Virus record (IMG/VR): IMGVR_UViG_3300015371_000032
Location: 1 to 62,441 of that record
Direction: 5' to 3' (one strand)
DNA: 62,441 bases
From: a virus
Part shown: piece by piece, positions 1 through 8,432 of the stretch
How positions within the stretch are numbered: the first letter of the stretch is position 1
Layout of the letters: every line of letters starts with the position of its first letter
The notes under the pieces: generated by a model
Databases searched by the model: none
What the model saw: only the letters and a program-made list of their open reading frames with translations
What the model was told of the DNA's origin: nothing
Program-made: the position numbers and the translations under genes

Positions 1-83
1 CAGATACCGTGCTCGTCCTCCCCGCACGTCACGTCGGCTACCGCCGAGGAGGTCGAGTCGTAGTGTGCGAGCGCACCTCGCAC
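1..83. repeat. Terminal direct repeat, left copy
   Basis: These 83 bases are identical to the last 83 of the window. The reading frame of the MuF-protease gene continues across the join, so the unit closes to about 62,358 bp. Either assembly overlap of a circular or permuted genome, or a true short terminal redundancy, would give this. The cut within a coding region favours the former. Confidence 0.95.
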
Positions 84-2138
84 TCCGAGACGCGGAGCAG
101 CGTGACCGCCGCCCAGGCTGATCTGCCCCACCGGGACCTCTCCCTCGTCGGTGAGGACGACACCGCTGTTGAGGAACATCGAGTAGTTCTTCTCGCTGCG
201 CGGCGGAGCGGTGCAGACGTTGTTCGCGAGCATCCCGTCCAGGTGGCAGGACTCCCACTCCGCGATGTGCCCGTAGACCCGACCCTCGTCGGTCACCTTC
301 AACGGCGTGACCTCGGAGAACTCCGGGTTCTTGAACCAGGCAGCGGGCGCGGACAGGCCCACGCTGGCGACCAGACTGATCGCCTCGGCAGGCTCACCGT
401 CCGCGAACGGCAGGGTCTCCGCTCCGACCGGACGACCGGGCCAGAAGCCCAGCGCGTCGTAGTGCCGGTTCGCGCAGTAGCCGTTGAGGTACTGCGGCTT
501 CACGTACTTCGCGACCTGCAACCGGCAGCGGTTGAAGTCACCGGGCGAGCCCCAGCCGATCTTCGCGGCACCCGGACCCTTGGTCCAGTAGTCGCGGAGC
601 CGGTCGGTGTCCACCGGGTGCGTGAGCCAGCCCGGCCCGTCCTCGGTCTTACCGGGGGCCACGTCGATGAACTGCTCGATATCCGACCAGCCCGTACCGA
701 GGGTGATCCCGTCGAGGGTGCCGGTGGTGATGAGCCCCGGCTGGTACGTGGTGCCGTTCGTGGTGTTCGTGAACGACAGCCGCATCTTGTCCAGCGCAGC
801 AGCCATGCTCGGCACCGTGGCGTCGTCGGTCTCGTCCAGGCACTCGCCGGTCTTGGGGTCGCGGTTCTTGCACTCGTCGTCGGATACGTCCGACTTCTCC
901 TTGTCGGTGGCGGGGCGCTGCCAGGGGGCCTCACCGAGCGCGACCCACGCCTCCGCGAACGCGGGGATGGGCACGATGCACGCCGAGCAGACCCGCGCCG
1001 AGGTGAACACCACGGTCTCGGAGTCCTCGTCCATCTCGAACACCGAGTCGTCGGCATCGACGGAGACGCCGAAGCGCCCGAAGTCTGCGAGCAGGCCGAC
1101 CACCTCGTCCGCCTCGGGGGAGGTGCGGAAGTGCCCGGAGGCCTGCATCTGTCCGTCCACCATCTCGGCGGACTCGATCATGGCGACCACGACGTTGCCC
1201 TTGTGGCCGTCGTCGCTGATCTTCTGCCAGGTCAGCGGCAGCGGGAGTTCTCGGGTGGACAGGGCTCCCTTGGCGAACTTCCGTCCGTCACCGGACCGAA
1301 TCTCCTCGGGAGCGAGGATGCCGTGCCACGGCACCCCGGCTGCGTCGTCGGTCATCTCGACTCCTTCGTCTTCCATCGCCCACGATTCGGGGAGACTCAC
1401 GTCTGGGCATCCCAGGGAACTCTTGCGGCTGCGGATATGCGCCTTCGCCTTCGCCGGGTCCTTCGCCCGTCCGATCGCCTGGATCGCGTTGCGGAGGTCC
1501 TGACAGTCCTCGATGGGGAACGACCCGTCCGGGAGGGTGTTCGCCTTCTTCCGCTGCTCGGGGGTGTAGTCCTTGAACTCGGTCACGGCGTTCTCCTTGA
1601 ACTCGGATGCGAGCACAGGACGCAGCACGCACCGGCAGTTGATCCACAACTCGATGGGCGCTCGGGTGTCCCCGGGCGCGATCATCGCCACCCCGTCTAC
1701 GTCGTAGGGTTCACCGATCGGGCGCACCTGTCCATCGGTGGAGCGGTGTGCGGGCCGCACGTCGTTGTCGTGCATCGTGACCCACTCCAAGAACAGGTCG
1801 TCCTCGTCGTCACGGGCAGCCTGGATCGTGGCCGCGTTGATCGCCGCGACCGCGAGCATGGTGGCGACCCGCTGTGCGTTGCTGTCCTTCTTGGTCCGGT
1901 TGATCGCGTTCCATGCCAGGCGACGGAACGCCCGGATGCTCGGGTCACCCTCACCACCCTCAGCCCGGTAGGTCTCCTCGTAGATGCGGACCACTTCGTC
2001 CAAGGTGTCGTTGAGCCAGCCCTTGCCGGAGACGTGCGCGAGCATCTCCTCGACGTAGGGGAGCAGGTCCGCGATCGCCGCGTCCTGGGCCTTCCGCCGC
2101 GAGGTGGCGAACTCCTGGGTCGAGGCGAACAGTCTCAC
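1..2138 (-). CDS. MuF-like / capsid maturation protease fusion, N-terminal part (runs off left edge)
   Basis: This GTG-start gene overlaps the portal stop (GTGA) and stays open to base 1. It continues as the segment ending at 62007, giving about 829 residues in all. Residues 1-180 look like a phage Mu gpF head-morphogenesis domain: TMHDNDVRPAHRSTDGQ near residue 120 and INCRCVLRPV near 165 are typical. From about 270 (VPWHGILAPEE) the sequence resembles phage prohead protease/capsid-associated regions. VYGHIAEWESCH, near 620, is a motif I associate with actinophage capsid-operon proteins. The inferred role is head assembly: packaged MuF protein plus cleavage of the capsid scaffold. I could not assign the protease catalytic residues. 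Its position just after the portal is canonical. Confidence 0.8.
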   Translation of the reverse strand, partial: MRLFASTQEFATSRRKAQDAAIADLLPYVEEMLAHVSGKGWLNDTLDEVVRIYEETYRAEGGEGDPSIRAFRRLAWNAINRTKKDSNAQRVATMLAVAAINAATIQAARDDEDDLFLEWVTMHDNDVRPAHRSTDGQVRPIGEPYDVDGVAMIAPGDTRAPIELWINCRCVLRPVLASEFKENAVTEFKDYTPEQRKKANTLPDGSFPIEDCQDLRNAIQAIGRAKDPAKAKAHIRSRKSSLGCPDVSLPESWAMEDEGVEMTDDAAGVPWHGILAPEEIRSGDGRKFAKGALSTRELPLPLTWQKISDDGHKGNVVVAMIESAEMVDGQMQASGHFRTSPEADEVVGLLADFGRFGVSVDADDSVFEMDEDSETVVFTSARVCSACIVPIPAFAEAWVALGEAPWQRPATDKEKSDVSDDECKNRDPKTGECLDETDDATVPSMAAALDKMRLSFTNTTNGTTYQPGLITTGTLDGITLGTGWSDIEQFIDVAPGKTEDGPGWLTHPVDTDRLRDYWTKGPGAAKIGWGSPGDFNRCRLQVAKYVKPQYLNGYCANRHYDALGFWPGRPVGAETLPFADGEPAEAISLVASVGLSAPAAWFKNPEFSEVTPLKVTDEGRVYGHIAEWESCHLDGMLANNVCTAPPRSEKNYSMFLNSGVVLTDEGEVPVGQISLGGGHAAPRLGVRGALAHYDSTSSAVADVTCGEDEHGI

Positions 2139-3889
2139 CGGGTCGCCTCCAACCACTTCGCGAGCCGGTCACGGGTGTGGAACGCCTGCTCAGCCATGAG
2201 CGCGCGGCAGTAGGAGTCGAGCACCTCGACGGTCTTGTCCACGTCCGCGAGCCCGTCGAGCACCTGAGGCGCGCACGACCAGGCGTCTTCGAGGAACATG
2301 CTGGCGTCGCCGTTGGCCTGGTACAGCGTGTGCATCTCGTAGGCGGGGATGCCCGGAGGCTTCACGCCCTGCTTCTGCCTGATCCGGTTCCCCGCACGTT
2401 CGAGAGCCCGGAACACGAGCGCATCACTGGCGGCGACCAAGGCTTCCTCGCCGGGCGTACGAGGGCGGGTGGGGTGGTCGTCCAGCGAGGGATCGGGGCG
2501 AGCCTCGCGTGGCGTCGCGGCTTGCAGCACCGGCCCGAGGGCCACACCCAGGGCGGCCAGGGCAGCACCCACCTGCTCCGGGGTAGCGGAGCCCGAAGCG
2601 ACCTTGCGCAGCAGCCACAGGTGGAACTCGTCCTCCTTCGGAAGATCGTCTACGTCGAAGCCGTTCTCGGTGAGCAGCGTCTCGGCGGAGAGCAGACCCC
2701 GGTCGTACAACTCGAAGGCTTCCTTGCTCCGGTCGGGGCGCAGCCGGAGGGCGGAGGTGTCGTAGGCCACGAACTCCGGCGCACCCTCGCTCAGCAGCGG
2801 GCGGAGGTAGCCGATGGTCAGCGCGTTACAGATGAGTTCCAGCATCGGCTCGATGTGGAACTTGATCGTGGACTCCTCGATCTGCCAGGCACCCCAATGC
2901 GACACGCCGTTGGAGTTGCCGCCCCCGGTGCCCGCGTTGCTGGACATGCCGAGCACCTGCTCACGGGGCAGGTCCATGCCGTCCGCGAACCGACCGATCG
3001 CCTCCTTGCGCATCTCCAACGCGCTGCTGTCCAACTCCGACCAGAAGTGCATCAACTTCGCCTTGTCGATGCTGTCGTCGGGGGCAGTCACCACGATGGG
3101 CACCATCGCGCTGGGCGACTCGGGGTTGGTGATCGGGGTGAGCATCGCGTCGGCCAGGGTGAGCATGAACGAGTCGGCCTCGTTCGCGGTCACCTGGGGT
3201 GCGCCGTCTACTTCGGGAGGCGGCGGGAAACTCATGCCCTGGGGGAGCAGGAGCAGACCGGCTCCGGCGAGACGGCTGCTGGTCTGGGCGAAGATGTGCC
3301 GGGTCAGCCACTCGACCTCGGTGAGCACCGGCAGCAGGCTGCGCATCGGGGAGTCGGCTTCGATCCGCTTCGGCGGGAACGGGTTCCAGATGCGGATAAC
3401 CACGTCGTTGTCGGTGAGCGTCACGGGCGGGAGACCGTCGCCGTACACGATGGTCCAGGTGGTCCCGCTGACCTGCATCTCTAGGATGCTGACGATTTCC
3501 CAGGAGTCTCCCCCGTCCACCGCTCGCCCGACGAGGTAACACTCGCCCGCGATGGTGAGGTGGGTGCCGAGGGCTTCGAGCATCTGCGCCTGGCCGTCCT
3601 TGCCGTTGAACAGGTCAGCAAGGATTTCCACGGCGGGACCTGTGGTCACATCGACGGGACCTTTGCGCATCTTCTTCTGGACCTTCAAGACGGCACGGGA
3701 AAGCGCCTGTCCGAAGAACTTCGCGGCGAACCTCGCCTCGCCACAGATCGCGTAGTGCCGATAGCACTCGCGCTGCCAGTCCTGATTCGGCTGGTAGATA
3801 CGCGCTGCCTTGCCCGAGTAACGCACCGCTGAGGCGACGAGAGAGGTCGTCGGAATGACGACAGGCTGCTTACGCGGGGTACGGGGCAT
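2135..3889 (-). CDS. Portal protein
   Basis: A 584-residue protein lying between the terminase region and the MuF-protease gene, the normal place for the portal. Length and content fit the actinophage siphovirus portal family: an N-terminal YRHYAICGEARF region, a central LTEVEWLTRHIFAQTSSR helix, a tunnel-loop-like GMDLPREQVLGMSSN segment and a charged C-terminus. It should form the dodecameric ring at the capsid vertex through which DNA is packaged and to which the neck attaches. The start ATG at 3889 is preceded by AGGAGAGCC. The stop overlaps the next gene's GTG by one shared GTGA. No disruption is seen. Confidence 0.85.
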   Translation of the reverse strand: MPRTPRKQPVVIPTTSLVASAVRYSGKAARIYQPNQDWQRECYRHYAICGEARFAAKFFGQALSRAVLKVQKKMRKGPVDVTTGPAVEILADLFNGKDGQAQMLEALGTHLTIAGECYLVGRAVDGGDSWEIVSILEMQVSGTTWTIVYGDGLPPVTLTDNDVVIRIWNPFPPKRIEADSPMRSLLPVLTEVEWLTRHIFAQTSSRLAGAGLLLLPQGMSFPPPPEVDGAPQVTANEADSFMLTLADAMLTPITNPESPSAMVPIVVTAPDDSIDKAKLMHFWSELDSSALEMRKEAIGRFADGMDLPREQVLGMSSNAGTGGGNSNGVSHWGAWQIEESTIKFHIEPMLELICNALTIGYLRPLLSEGAPEFVAYDTSALRLRPDRSKEAFELYDRGLLSAETLLTENGFDVDDLPKEDEFHLWLLRKVASGSATPEQVGAALAALGVALGPVLQAATPREARPDPSLDDHPTRPRTPGEEALVAASDALVFRALERAGNRIRQKQGVKPPGIPAYEMHTLYQANGDASMFLEDAWSCAPQVLDGLADVDKTVEVLDSYCRALMAEQAFHTRDRLAKWLEATR

Positions 3890-3945
3890 GGCTCTCCTCG
3901 TGCTCGGACTCAGGGTAGACCATCACTTGCGCACCAAGGGGGGAG

Positions 3946-4302
3946 TCATTCCGGCTGGTCGTAGGCCACGATCATCGAGGAGATGTAGGAGAACCCCCAG
4001 ATGCCGTTGACGGTGGCCCACCAGAACGCACTGGACCAGGGGTCGGACCAGTCGGAGTCGGGGAGGGCGAAGAAGGCCCAGAGGAACACGCCGAGCGCGA
4101 GGTAGGGAGCGGCGCAGAAGGGACAGTGGATCAACTTGCCCCAGCCCTCATCCCCGAACCGGGCGTCCCACTTGTCCCGCACCCACACCATCGGGGGGTA
4201 TTCATCGAAACCGATGAGGCGTGCGGTACGGGCCACGGAGAGAATCCCGATCAGCACCACCGCACCGAAGGGAGTGCTGATGTGCACCGCTTCCGGGATC
4301 AT
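3946..4302 (-). CDS. Small membrane protein between terminase and portal
   Basis: A 118-residue protein with a hydrophobic N-terminal segment (FGAVVLIGILSVA), a middle segment APYLALGVFLWAFFAL and a third near the C-terminus. A CPFC motif lies just before the second segment. It resembles the DUF1360-like membrane proteins encoded next to actinophage terminase genes. The function is not known; a host-membrane role is inferred only from topology. A palindromic regulatory site lies 14 nt before its ATG. Confidence 0.65.
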   Translation of the reverse strand: MIPEAVHISTPFGAVVLIGILSVARTARLIGFDEYPPMVWVRDKWDARFGDEGWGKLIHCPFCAAPYLALGVFLWAFFALPDSDWSDPWSSAFWWATVNGIWGFSYISSMIVAYDQPE

Positions 4303-4316
4303 TCCCCGCTCCGATC

Positions 4317-4329
4317 TTTAGTGACTAAA
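4317..4329. promoter_or_regulatory. Dispersed palindrome TTTAGTGACTAAA
   Basis: A symmetric copy. It supplies the TAG stop of the large terminase gene on the minus strand and sits 14 nt before the next start codon at 4302. Confidence 0.85.
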
Positions 4330-5749
4330 CCACTCGGAGGTGCCGGTTCGTCGGTGCCTGCCTCCCCCTCAGCAACAGGTTCGGGTCACTGATCGAGGCG
4401 GGCATGACCCGCTTGGCGAGTTCCGTCGCACCGTGCACGAGCGCGTCCAGCCGGTTCGGGGAGTCGCTCTCCCCGGGCACCCACGATGTCAGTTCGTCTT
4501 CGAGGGCAGCAAGGTCACCACGCTGACCGACATGGAACACCCGGCCCTTCTCGTAGAGGGCGACGATGGGTTCGGCACGGATCGCCTTACCTCGCCGGGA
4601 CTGCACGGGAATGATGCGGGCACCCTTGTGCCCCGCGTTCTCTAGAACGAAGCGCACCATGTCGTTACCGAAGTTCTTCTCAGGCACGATCGCGTCAGCG
4701 TGGAAGTCCTCGTACTGCTGGTTCGCCATGCTGCCCCACCGCTCAGGCGAATACTTGTCGGTGTAGTCACCCAGCACGTAGAGGCACTTGTCGAACCCGA
4801 TGCCGATGACGACGATCCCGGTCTCGTCGGACTTCTTGTTGACTGTTCCAGCCGGGTCCACCGCAACGACGATGCGCTGCAACTCGGGAGCCTCATCAAT
4901 CCACTGGAACATGTCCCAGGTCCAGAGCGCACCTTCCACGTCTTCGAGAAGTTCCCCGTGCAACTCCTGCTTGCCGAGGCGAGTGCCCTCGTAGCGGTCG
5001 ATCACGATGCTCTTGTAGGTGTCCGCGAGGTTCTGAATGTTCGCGTAGGTCGAGACCCGGTGCACCACGGTGTCGTCGGCCTTCAACAGCGACTTCATCC
5101 ACTTCGTCGGCTTCGGCGTGGTGGTCGCGACGATCTTCGGCTGGATCGTCTTACCTCCCCAGCCCTCCTTGATGCGCAGACCGAACAGGGCGTTGTCCCA
5201 GACCTCCTCCACGGAGGGGTAGTGGGCCGGTTCGTCGGCCCAGATGAAGCCGGACTGCGGTCCGCGCAGCCGGTCGGGCTCCTCGGCGCTGAATCCCTGC
5301 GCTACGCACCCGTTGGGCCAGGTCAACTTCTTCTTCGACGGCTCCCAGAGCGGTCGAGCGTCCGGGGAGGCGGTCGCGAGGATGCCGGAGACGCCCTCCA
5401 CCATCGTTTCGCGCAGGTCGGGGCCGGTGGGGGCGATCAGGATGATGCGGGGCACGATCTTGGTGATACGGTGCGTGACTTCTGACCCCGTGCGGGTCTT
5501 TCCCGAGCCTCGACCGCCGCTGAGGAGCCAGGTGAGCCAGTTCCCGGACCAGACCGGAGGCCGTTGGTCGGGTCGGGCGTGCTCGAAGTCCCAGGAGTCG
5601 TGCGGATGACCGTCACAGGCGACCTGGGGGCAGTAGAACGGACGCCAGGGGGTGCGTTCGCGCTCTTTGAGCAGTTCCAGAGCCCGTTCCTGAACCTCGG
5701 GCTTCCAGAACCGGAACTCATCGAGACCGGATTCCGGGGTATCTGTCAT
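4325..5749 (-). CDS. terL: Terminase large subunit
   Basis: A 474-residue DNA-packaging motor. The N-terminal ATPase has a Walker A (LSGGRGSGKT, about residues 76-85) and a Walker B followed by the catalytic acid (GFIWADEP, about 167-174). The C-terminal RNase H-like nuclease shows VVAVDPAGT, the acidic IVPEKNFGND block and SPNRLDALVHG carrying the last metal-binding Asp. Length and domain order are normal for a TerL that cuts and pumps DNA through the portal. The stop codon TAG lies inside a copy of the dispersed palindrome. The small-subunit candidate lies upstream at 6290-6835. Confidence 0.93.
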   Translation of the reverse strand: MTDTPESGLDEFRFWKPEVQERALELLKERERTPWRPFYCPQVACDGHPHDSWDFEHARPDQRPPVWSGNWLTWLLSGGRGSGKTRTGSEVTHRITKIVPRIILIAPTGPDLRETMVEGVSGILATASPDARPLWEPSKKKLTWPNGCVAQGFSAEEPDRLRGPQSGFIWADEPAHYPSVEEVWDNALFGLRIKEGWGGKTIQPKIVATTTPKPTKWMKSLLKADDTVVHRVSTYANIQNLADTYKSIVIDRYEGTRLGKQELHGELLEDVEGALWTWDMFQWIDEAPELQRIVVAVDPAGTVNKKSDETGIVVIGIGFDKCLYVLGDYTDKYSPERWGSMANQQYEDFHADAIVPEKNFGNDMVRFVLENAGHKGARIIPVQSRRGKAIRAEPIVALYEKGRVFHVGQRGDLAALEDELTSWVPGESDSPNRLDALVHGATELAKRVMPASISDPNLLLRGRQAPTNRHLRVV

Positions 5750-5869
5750 ACTCTGGCCCCGATCGGGTAGGTTTGGGGGGGTCCAGCAGCAGGGGGGATT
5801 GCCACTGGACCCAGAGGTGGCGGGTGAGTCCAGGGGGCATGGGACTCAGGGGGACCGCTACCTCACAAA

Positions 5870-6019
5870 TCACTTTATCCCGACCAGGCACCGGCTCCGG
5901 TGCTTGACGAAGCACGGACCGCACCACCAGCCGCCGTGCAGACGGTGGGCATGGGTGCCTGGGAGCAGGTACAGACCGCACCCGCCCGCGCACTTTGCCG
6001 CATACCGCACCTTTGCCAC
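5870..6019 (-). CDS. Tiny zinc-ribbon-like protein upstream of terL
   Basis: A 49-codon frame starting GTG at 6019 (or GTG 6010). It contains CAGGCGLYLLPG and WWCGPCFVKHRSRC, that is CxxxC and CxxC pairs followed by His and Cys, typical of a zinc knuckle. It fills the gap between the 88-residue gene and terL. A competing frame over the same bases is arginine-rich and less protein-like. Packaging-region zinc miniproteins are common in phages, but the function is unknown. Confidence 0.45.
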   Translation of the reverse strand: MAKVRYAAKCAGGCGLYLLPGTHAHRLHGGWWCGPCFVKHRSRCLVGIK

Positions 6020-6051
6020 ACACAAAGCGTACCCGTAACTTACGGTTTACT

Positions 6052-6318
6052 TCACTTCACTTCCTCTGCGGGTCGCCGGTCCGGCCCCATCAGCATCGCG
6101 GCCCTCGATCGGGGCGGCGGGAGGTGGGAGAGCAGCGTGTCCAGCGGCATGTCGAGGTCGCGAGCCAGCGCCTCACACACGGCGCGCTGAATGTAGACCG
6201 TGTTCGACTCACACCCCGTCTCGGTACATGCCCGATAGATCAGGGACGGCATCTCTGCCGAGGTGACGAACTGAATCTTGGCCCGGAACTCATTGAGCCG
6301 ATGCGGCATCCGGCTCAT
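6052..6318 (-). CDS. Hypothetical protein downstream of small terminase
   Basis: An 88-residue protein whose start (ATG 6318, or ATG 6309) overlaps the end of the terminase small-subunit candidate. It contains RLNEFRAKIQFVTSAEMPSL and VYIQRAVCEALARDLDMPLD. The latter helix arrangement resembles a ribbon-helix-helix-like DNA-binding fold, but I do not recognise the family. Co-expression with the terminase genes is likely from the tight overlap. Confidence 0.6.
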   Translation of the reverse strand: MSRMPHRLNEFRAKIQFVTSAEMPSLIYRACTETGCESNTVYIQRAVCEALARDLDMPLDTLLSHLPPPRSRAAMLMGPDRRPAEEVK

Positions 6319-6835
6319 CCTCCACGTTGATGACCTCGGCCTCGAAGATATCGGCCTCCTCTAGCACCGGCACCGAGGCGGTGACGACGCGCGTGACCCA
6401 CTTCTCCAACTCCACCTGGGTCGGGGAGTGCACCACGTACTCGGCGGGTGCGTCCAGCCCGTACAGTCGGGCGTGCCGGTCGATGATCTGCCGGGCACGG
6501 TCCACCGCAGGCAGGTGATCGGGATGCTCGGGGTTGACCGCCTTCGACCACACGCTGCGTAGGAGGCGGTCGAGTCGCTGACCGGCGAGGGTGCGCATGA
6601 ACTTCTGGCCCTCCTCGGTCTTCAACTCCTTCTCCAAGGAGTTCTCGACGGCGACGAGTGCGGCACGGGGGGTGGGGTAGCCGATCACCTCGGCTACCTC
6701 AGCCCAATCCGCCCCGGCCTTGCGCAACTGGATCGCGGCGTGTGCCTTGCGGTCTCGGGCACGAGCAACAGCAGACCCACCTCGGGAACTGTCGTCGCTG
6801 ACCCCGGTGGGTTCAGAGGAGTCCTGGTGCATCAT
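6290..6835 (-). CDS. Terminase small subunit candidate
   Basis: A 181-residue protein one gene cluster upstream of terL. After a polar N-terminus, residues 25-60 (AAIQLRKAGADWAEVAEVIGYPTPRAALVAV) read as a helix-turn-helix of the kind that recognises the packaging site. A helical region follows (LAGQRLDRLLRSVWSKA, VDRARQIIDRHARLYGLDAP), typical of small-terminase oligomerisation domains in actinophages. Identification rests on this architecture and on position. It would bind the packaging site and load TerL. Confidence 0.7.
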   Translation of the reverse strand: MMHQDSSEPTGVSDDSSRGGSAVARARDRKAHAAIQLRKAGADWAEVAEVIGYPTPRAALVAVENSLEKELKTEEGQKFMRTLAGQRLDRLLRSVWSKAVNPEHPDHLPAVDRARQIIDRHARLYGLDAPAEYVVHSPTQVELEKWVTRVVTASVPVLEEADIFEAEVINVEDEPDAASAQ

Positions 6836-6852
6836 GCGACTACGCTACCGCC

Positions 6853-6987
6853 GTGCGGGGGAGACCGAGTGAATGGTGCGCGGTCGGGCTGGCGTTGATC
6901 GGCTTCTGGGCGTTCGTCTGGTTCGGCTCGCACGCGGTCGCGGAGGCAATCGTGGGGATCGTTGAGTCAATCCACGCAAAGGTTTAG
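6853..6987 (+). CDS. Possible 44-residue single-pass membrane protein
   Basis: A GTG-start frame divergent from the small-terminase gene. It encodes a central hydrophobic stretch (VGLALIGFWAFVWFG) and ends exactly at the TAG of a palindromic site. No good ribosome site is visible before it and it runs against the local gene direction, so it may be chance. A stop codon at the palindrome is seen in several other genes here. Confidence 0.35.
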   Translation: MRGRPSEWCAVGLALIGFWAFVWFGSHAVAEAIVGIVESIHAKV

Positions 6988-6995
6988 TCACTAAA
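6983..6995. promoter_or_regulatory. Dispersed palindrome TTTAGTCACTAAA
   Basis: A symmetric copy between the small-terminase gene and the ParB-like gene; it contains the stop codon of the candidate frame at 6853. Confidence 0.8.
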
Positions 6996-7030
6996 GACTA
7001 CGGGCAGAAAGACACCAGAGTGGTTGCAGC

Positions 7031-7064
7031 CCCCTGGTCAGGCTCTCGGGTACCCGGCCAGGGG
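7031..7064 (-). terminator. Stem-loop after the ParB-like gene
   Basis: Arms CCCCTGG and CCAGGGG enclose a loop that itself contains the palindrome CGGGTACCCG. It lies directly beyond the ParB-like stop codon. There is no U-tract, so an intrinsic terminator is likely but not certain. Confidence 0.5.
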
Positions 7065-7065
7065 A

Positions 7066-7683
7066 CTACCCTCCCCATCCTGCCAGACGCATGAGCAACT
7101 CGATACGTTGCCAGTCGTTGTCGGCTTCCCGAGTCAGGTACATGAACTCCCGCATGACGTGCGGGGGCAGGCGGACGGTGAACGTCGGCCAGGTGCCGTA
7201 CTCATCGGTGTCCAGGGGGATCGCGTCGAGGGCGCGCAGGGTCTCGATATCGGCCTCGGTGAGTCCGGTGCCGACCTCGGGGTCGGGTAACTCGTTGAGG
7301 ATCGCGAGGAGCAGCCCACGGTCGGGCTGAGCGAGGCGGGCTATCTCGTTGTCGCCCACCATCTGTCGCTTCGCCTCGTCGTCGTTCCAGTCCGCAGGCA
7401 CCACCGGGATGACCTCGGCCCCCATCTCCTTGCAGGCCAGCCAGGTGTGGTTGCCGGAGGTGATGAGGCCGGTGGACTCCTGGACCTGCACAGGCCGGTA
7501 CATGCCGACCGCCTGGATGGACTCGATGATCCGGTCCACGTCGCCGTTGTTGTAGTTGAACGGGGCGGGCTGGATGGAGTCGATGGGCACCATGAGCGGC
7601 GCGAGAGCAGCGTGGAAGCGGACCCGCCCGGAGCGCAGGTAGCCGTCCTCGGTGTCTTGCAGGTGGGTCACTGAGTGACTCAC
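7066..7683 (-). CDS. ParB-like nuclease-domain protein
   Basis: A 205-residue protein starting GTG at 7683, overlapping the upstream stop (GTGA). The N-terminal half shows the ParB/sulfiredoxin-fold pattern: VPIDSIQPAPFNYNNGDVDR, then VGMYRPVQVQE, ITSGNHTWLACKEMGAEVIP and QMVGDNEIARLAQPD. Such domains occur in phage proteins with nuclease, CTP-binding or modification roles. The lack of a ParA partner argues against genome partitioning. The C-terminus (FTVRLPPHVMREFMYL) is predicted helical. It lies just upstream of the terminase genes, which would suit a packaging or DNA-modification role, but that is inference. Confidence 0.75.
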   Translation of the reverse strand: MSHSVTHLQDTEDGYLRSGRVRFHAALAPLMVPIDSIQPAPFNYNNGDVDRIIESIQAVGMYRPVQVQESTGLITSGNHTWLACKEMGAEVIPVVPADWNDDEAKRQMVGDNEIARLAQPDRGLLLAILNELPDPEVGTGLTEADIETLRALDAIPLDTDEYGTWPTFTVRLPPHVMREFMYLTREADNDWQRIELLMRLAGWGG

Positions 7684-8432
7684 TTCTCTCCGCGCAACGT
7701 GGCTGCAACCTTGGAGCGGACCTTGACCCGGAAGGTCACGCCGTAGGCGTCGTGGTCGGCGGGGTTCTCGGGGATGACCTCCTGCTTGACCAGCCGCAGG
7801 TAGGGCTTGTCGCGGAACCACACATGGTCGATGTGACGCTTGTCGTGGGTGTCGGGCCAGGGCTTGCCGAACTCCATCGCGGTCTCGTCCATCCGCTTGC
7901 GTAGCGGTGCGAGGTTGTTGTGGTCGGGCTCCATGTTGAAGTCGCCCACCGTGAAGCAGGCGTACTTCGGGTGGTCGTCCAGGATGCGGCAGGTGCGGCG
8001 GATATCCTCCTCGGCCTCCTTGTCGCGGCGCGGGTTCTGGATGGAGGCGACGAGGTGCTTGACCGCGAACCAGTAGCGGCGGCGGGTCACGGTGTCCAGC
8101 GCGGTGGCCCACAGCATGTAGCGGTCGTACTGCCGGTCGGGTCCGGCACCGGGTCCGACGTAGCCGCCCTCGTTCATCAGGTACCAGTGGGCTCCCACGT
8201 CGCTGAACCGCTGCTTGTTGAGCACCAGCGCGATGCGCTTCTGGTTCATCTCCTTGGAGTAGAGGACGTGGAACTTCTGCCGCAGCGCGCGCATCATCCC
8301 GTCCCGGGCACCGGTCTCGCACAGCCCGAGCGCGTCGTAGTCCTCCATCAACTTCAAGGTCTTGCGGATCGCCTCGGCGTCGCTGTCCGGCCCGATGTTG
8401 TAGGTCGCGACTCGCAGCGTGGCCTCGGTCAT
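7680..8432 (-). CDS. Endonuclease/exonuclease/phosphatase (EEP, DNase I-fold) protein
   Basis: A 250-residue protein starting ATG at 8432 in an ATGA overlap. All recognisable EEP blocks are present: ATYNIGPD (Asn), LGLCETGA (catalytic Glu), KRIALVLN, FTVGDFNMEPDHN (Asp/Asn pair), DKRHIDHVWF (Asp-His) and a final ADHD. The superfamily includes DNases, sphingomyelinases and phosphatases, so the substrate cannot be read from sequence. It is the third gene of an overlapping set with two glycan-hydrolase-like proteins. A second EEP gene lies at 40707-41423. Confidence 0.8.
   Translation of the reverse strand: MTEATLRVATYNIGPDSDAEAIRKTLKLMEDYDALGLCETGARDGMMRALRQKFHVLYSKEMNQKRIALVLNKQRFSDVGAHWYLMNEGGYVGPGAGPDRQYDRYMLWATALDTVTRRRYWFAVKHLVASIQNPRRDKEAEEDIRRTCRILDDHPKYACFTVGDFNMEPDHNNLAPLRKRMDETAMEFGKPWPDTHDKRHIDHVWFRDKPYLRLVKQEVIPENPADHDAYGVTFRVKVRSKVAATLRGEK

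Noticed and set aside
9-2213. Long rightward open frame (734 codons)
   Set aside because: It is antisense to the MuF-protease and portal genes; its composition is Arg/Val/Gly/His low-complexity typical of GC-rich shadows.
5718-6023. Leftward 101-codon frame overlapping terL start
   Set aside because: Arg/Pro-rich, and a better frame (CxxxC/CxxC miniprotein) exists on the same strand.
7066-7683. Plasmid-type partition system
   Set aside because: Only a ParB-like domain; no ParA or centromere-like iterons nearby.
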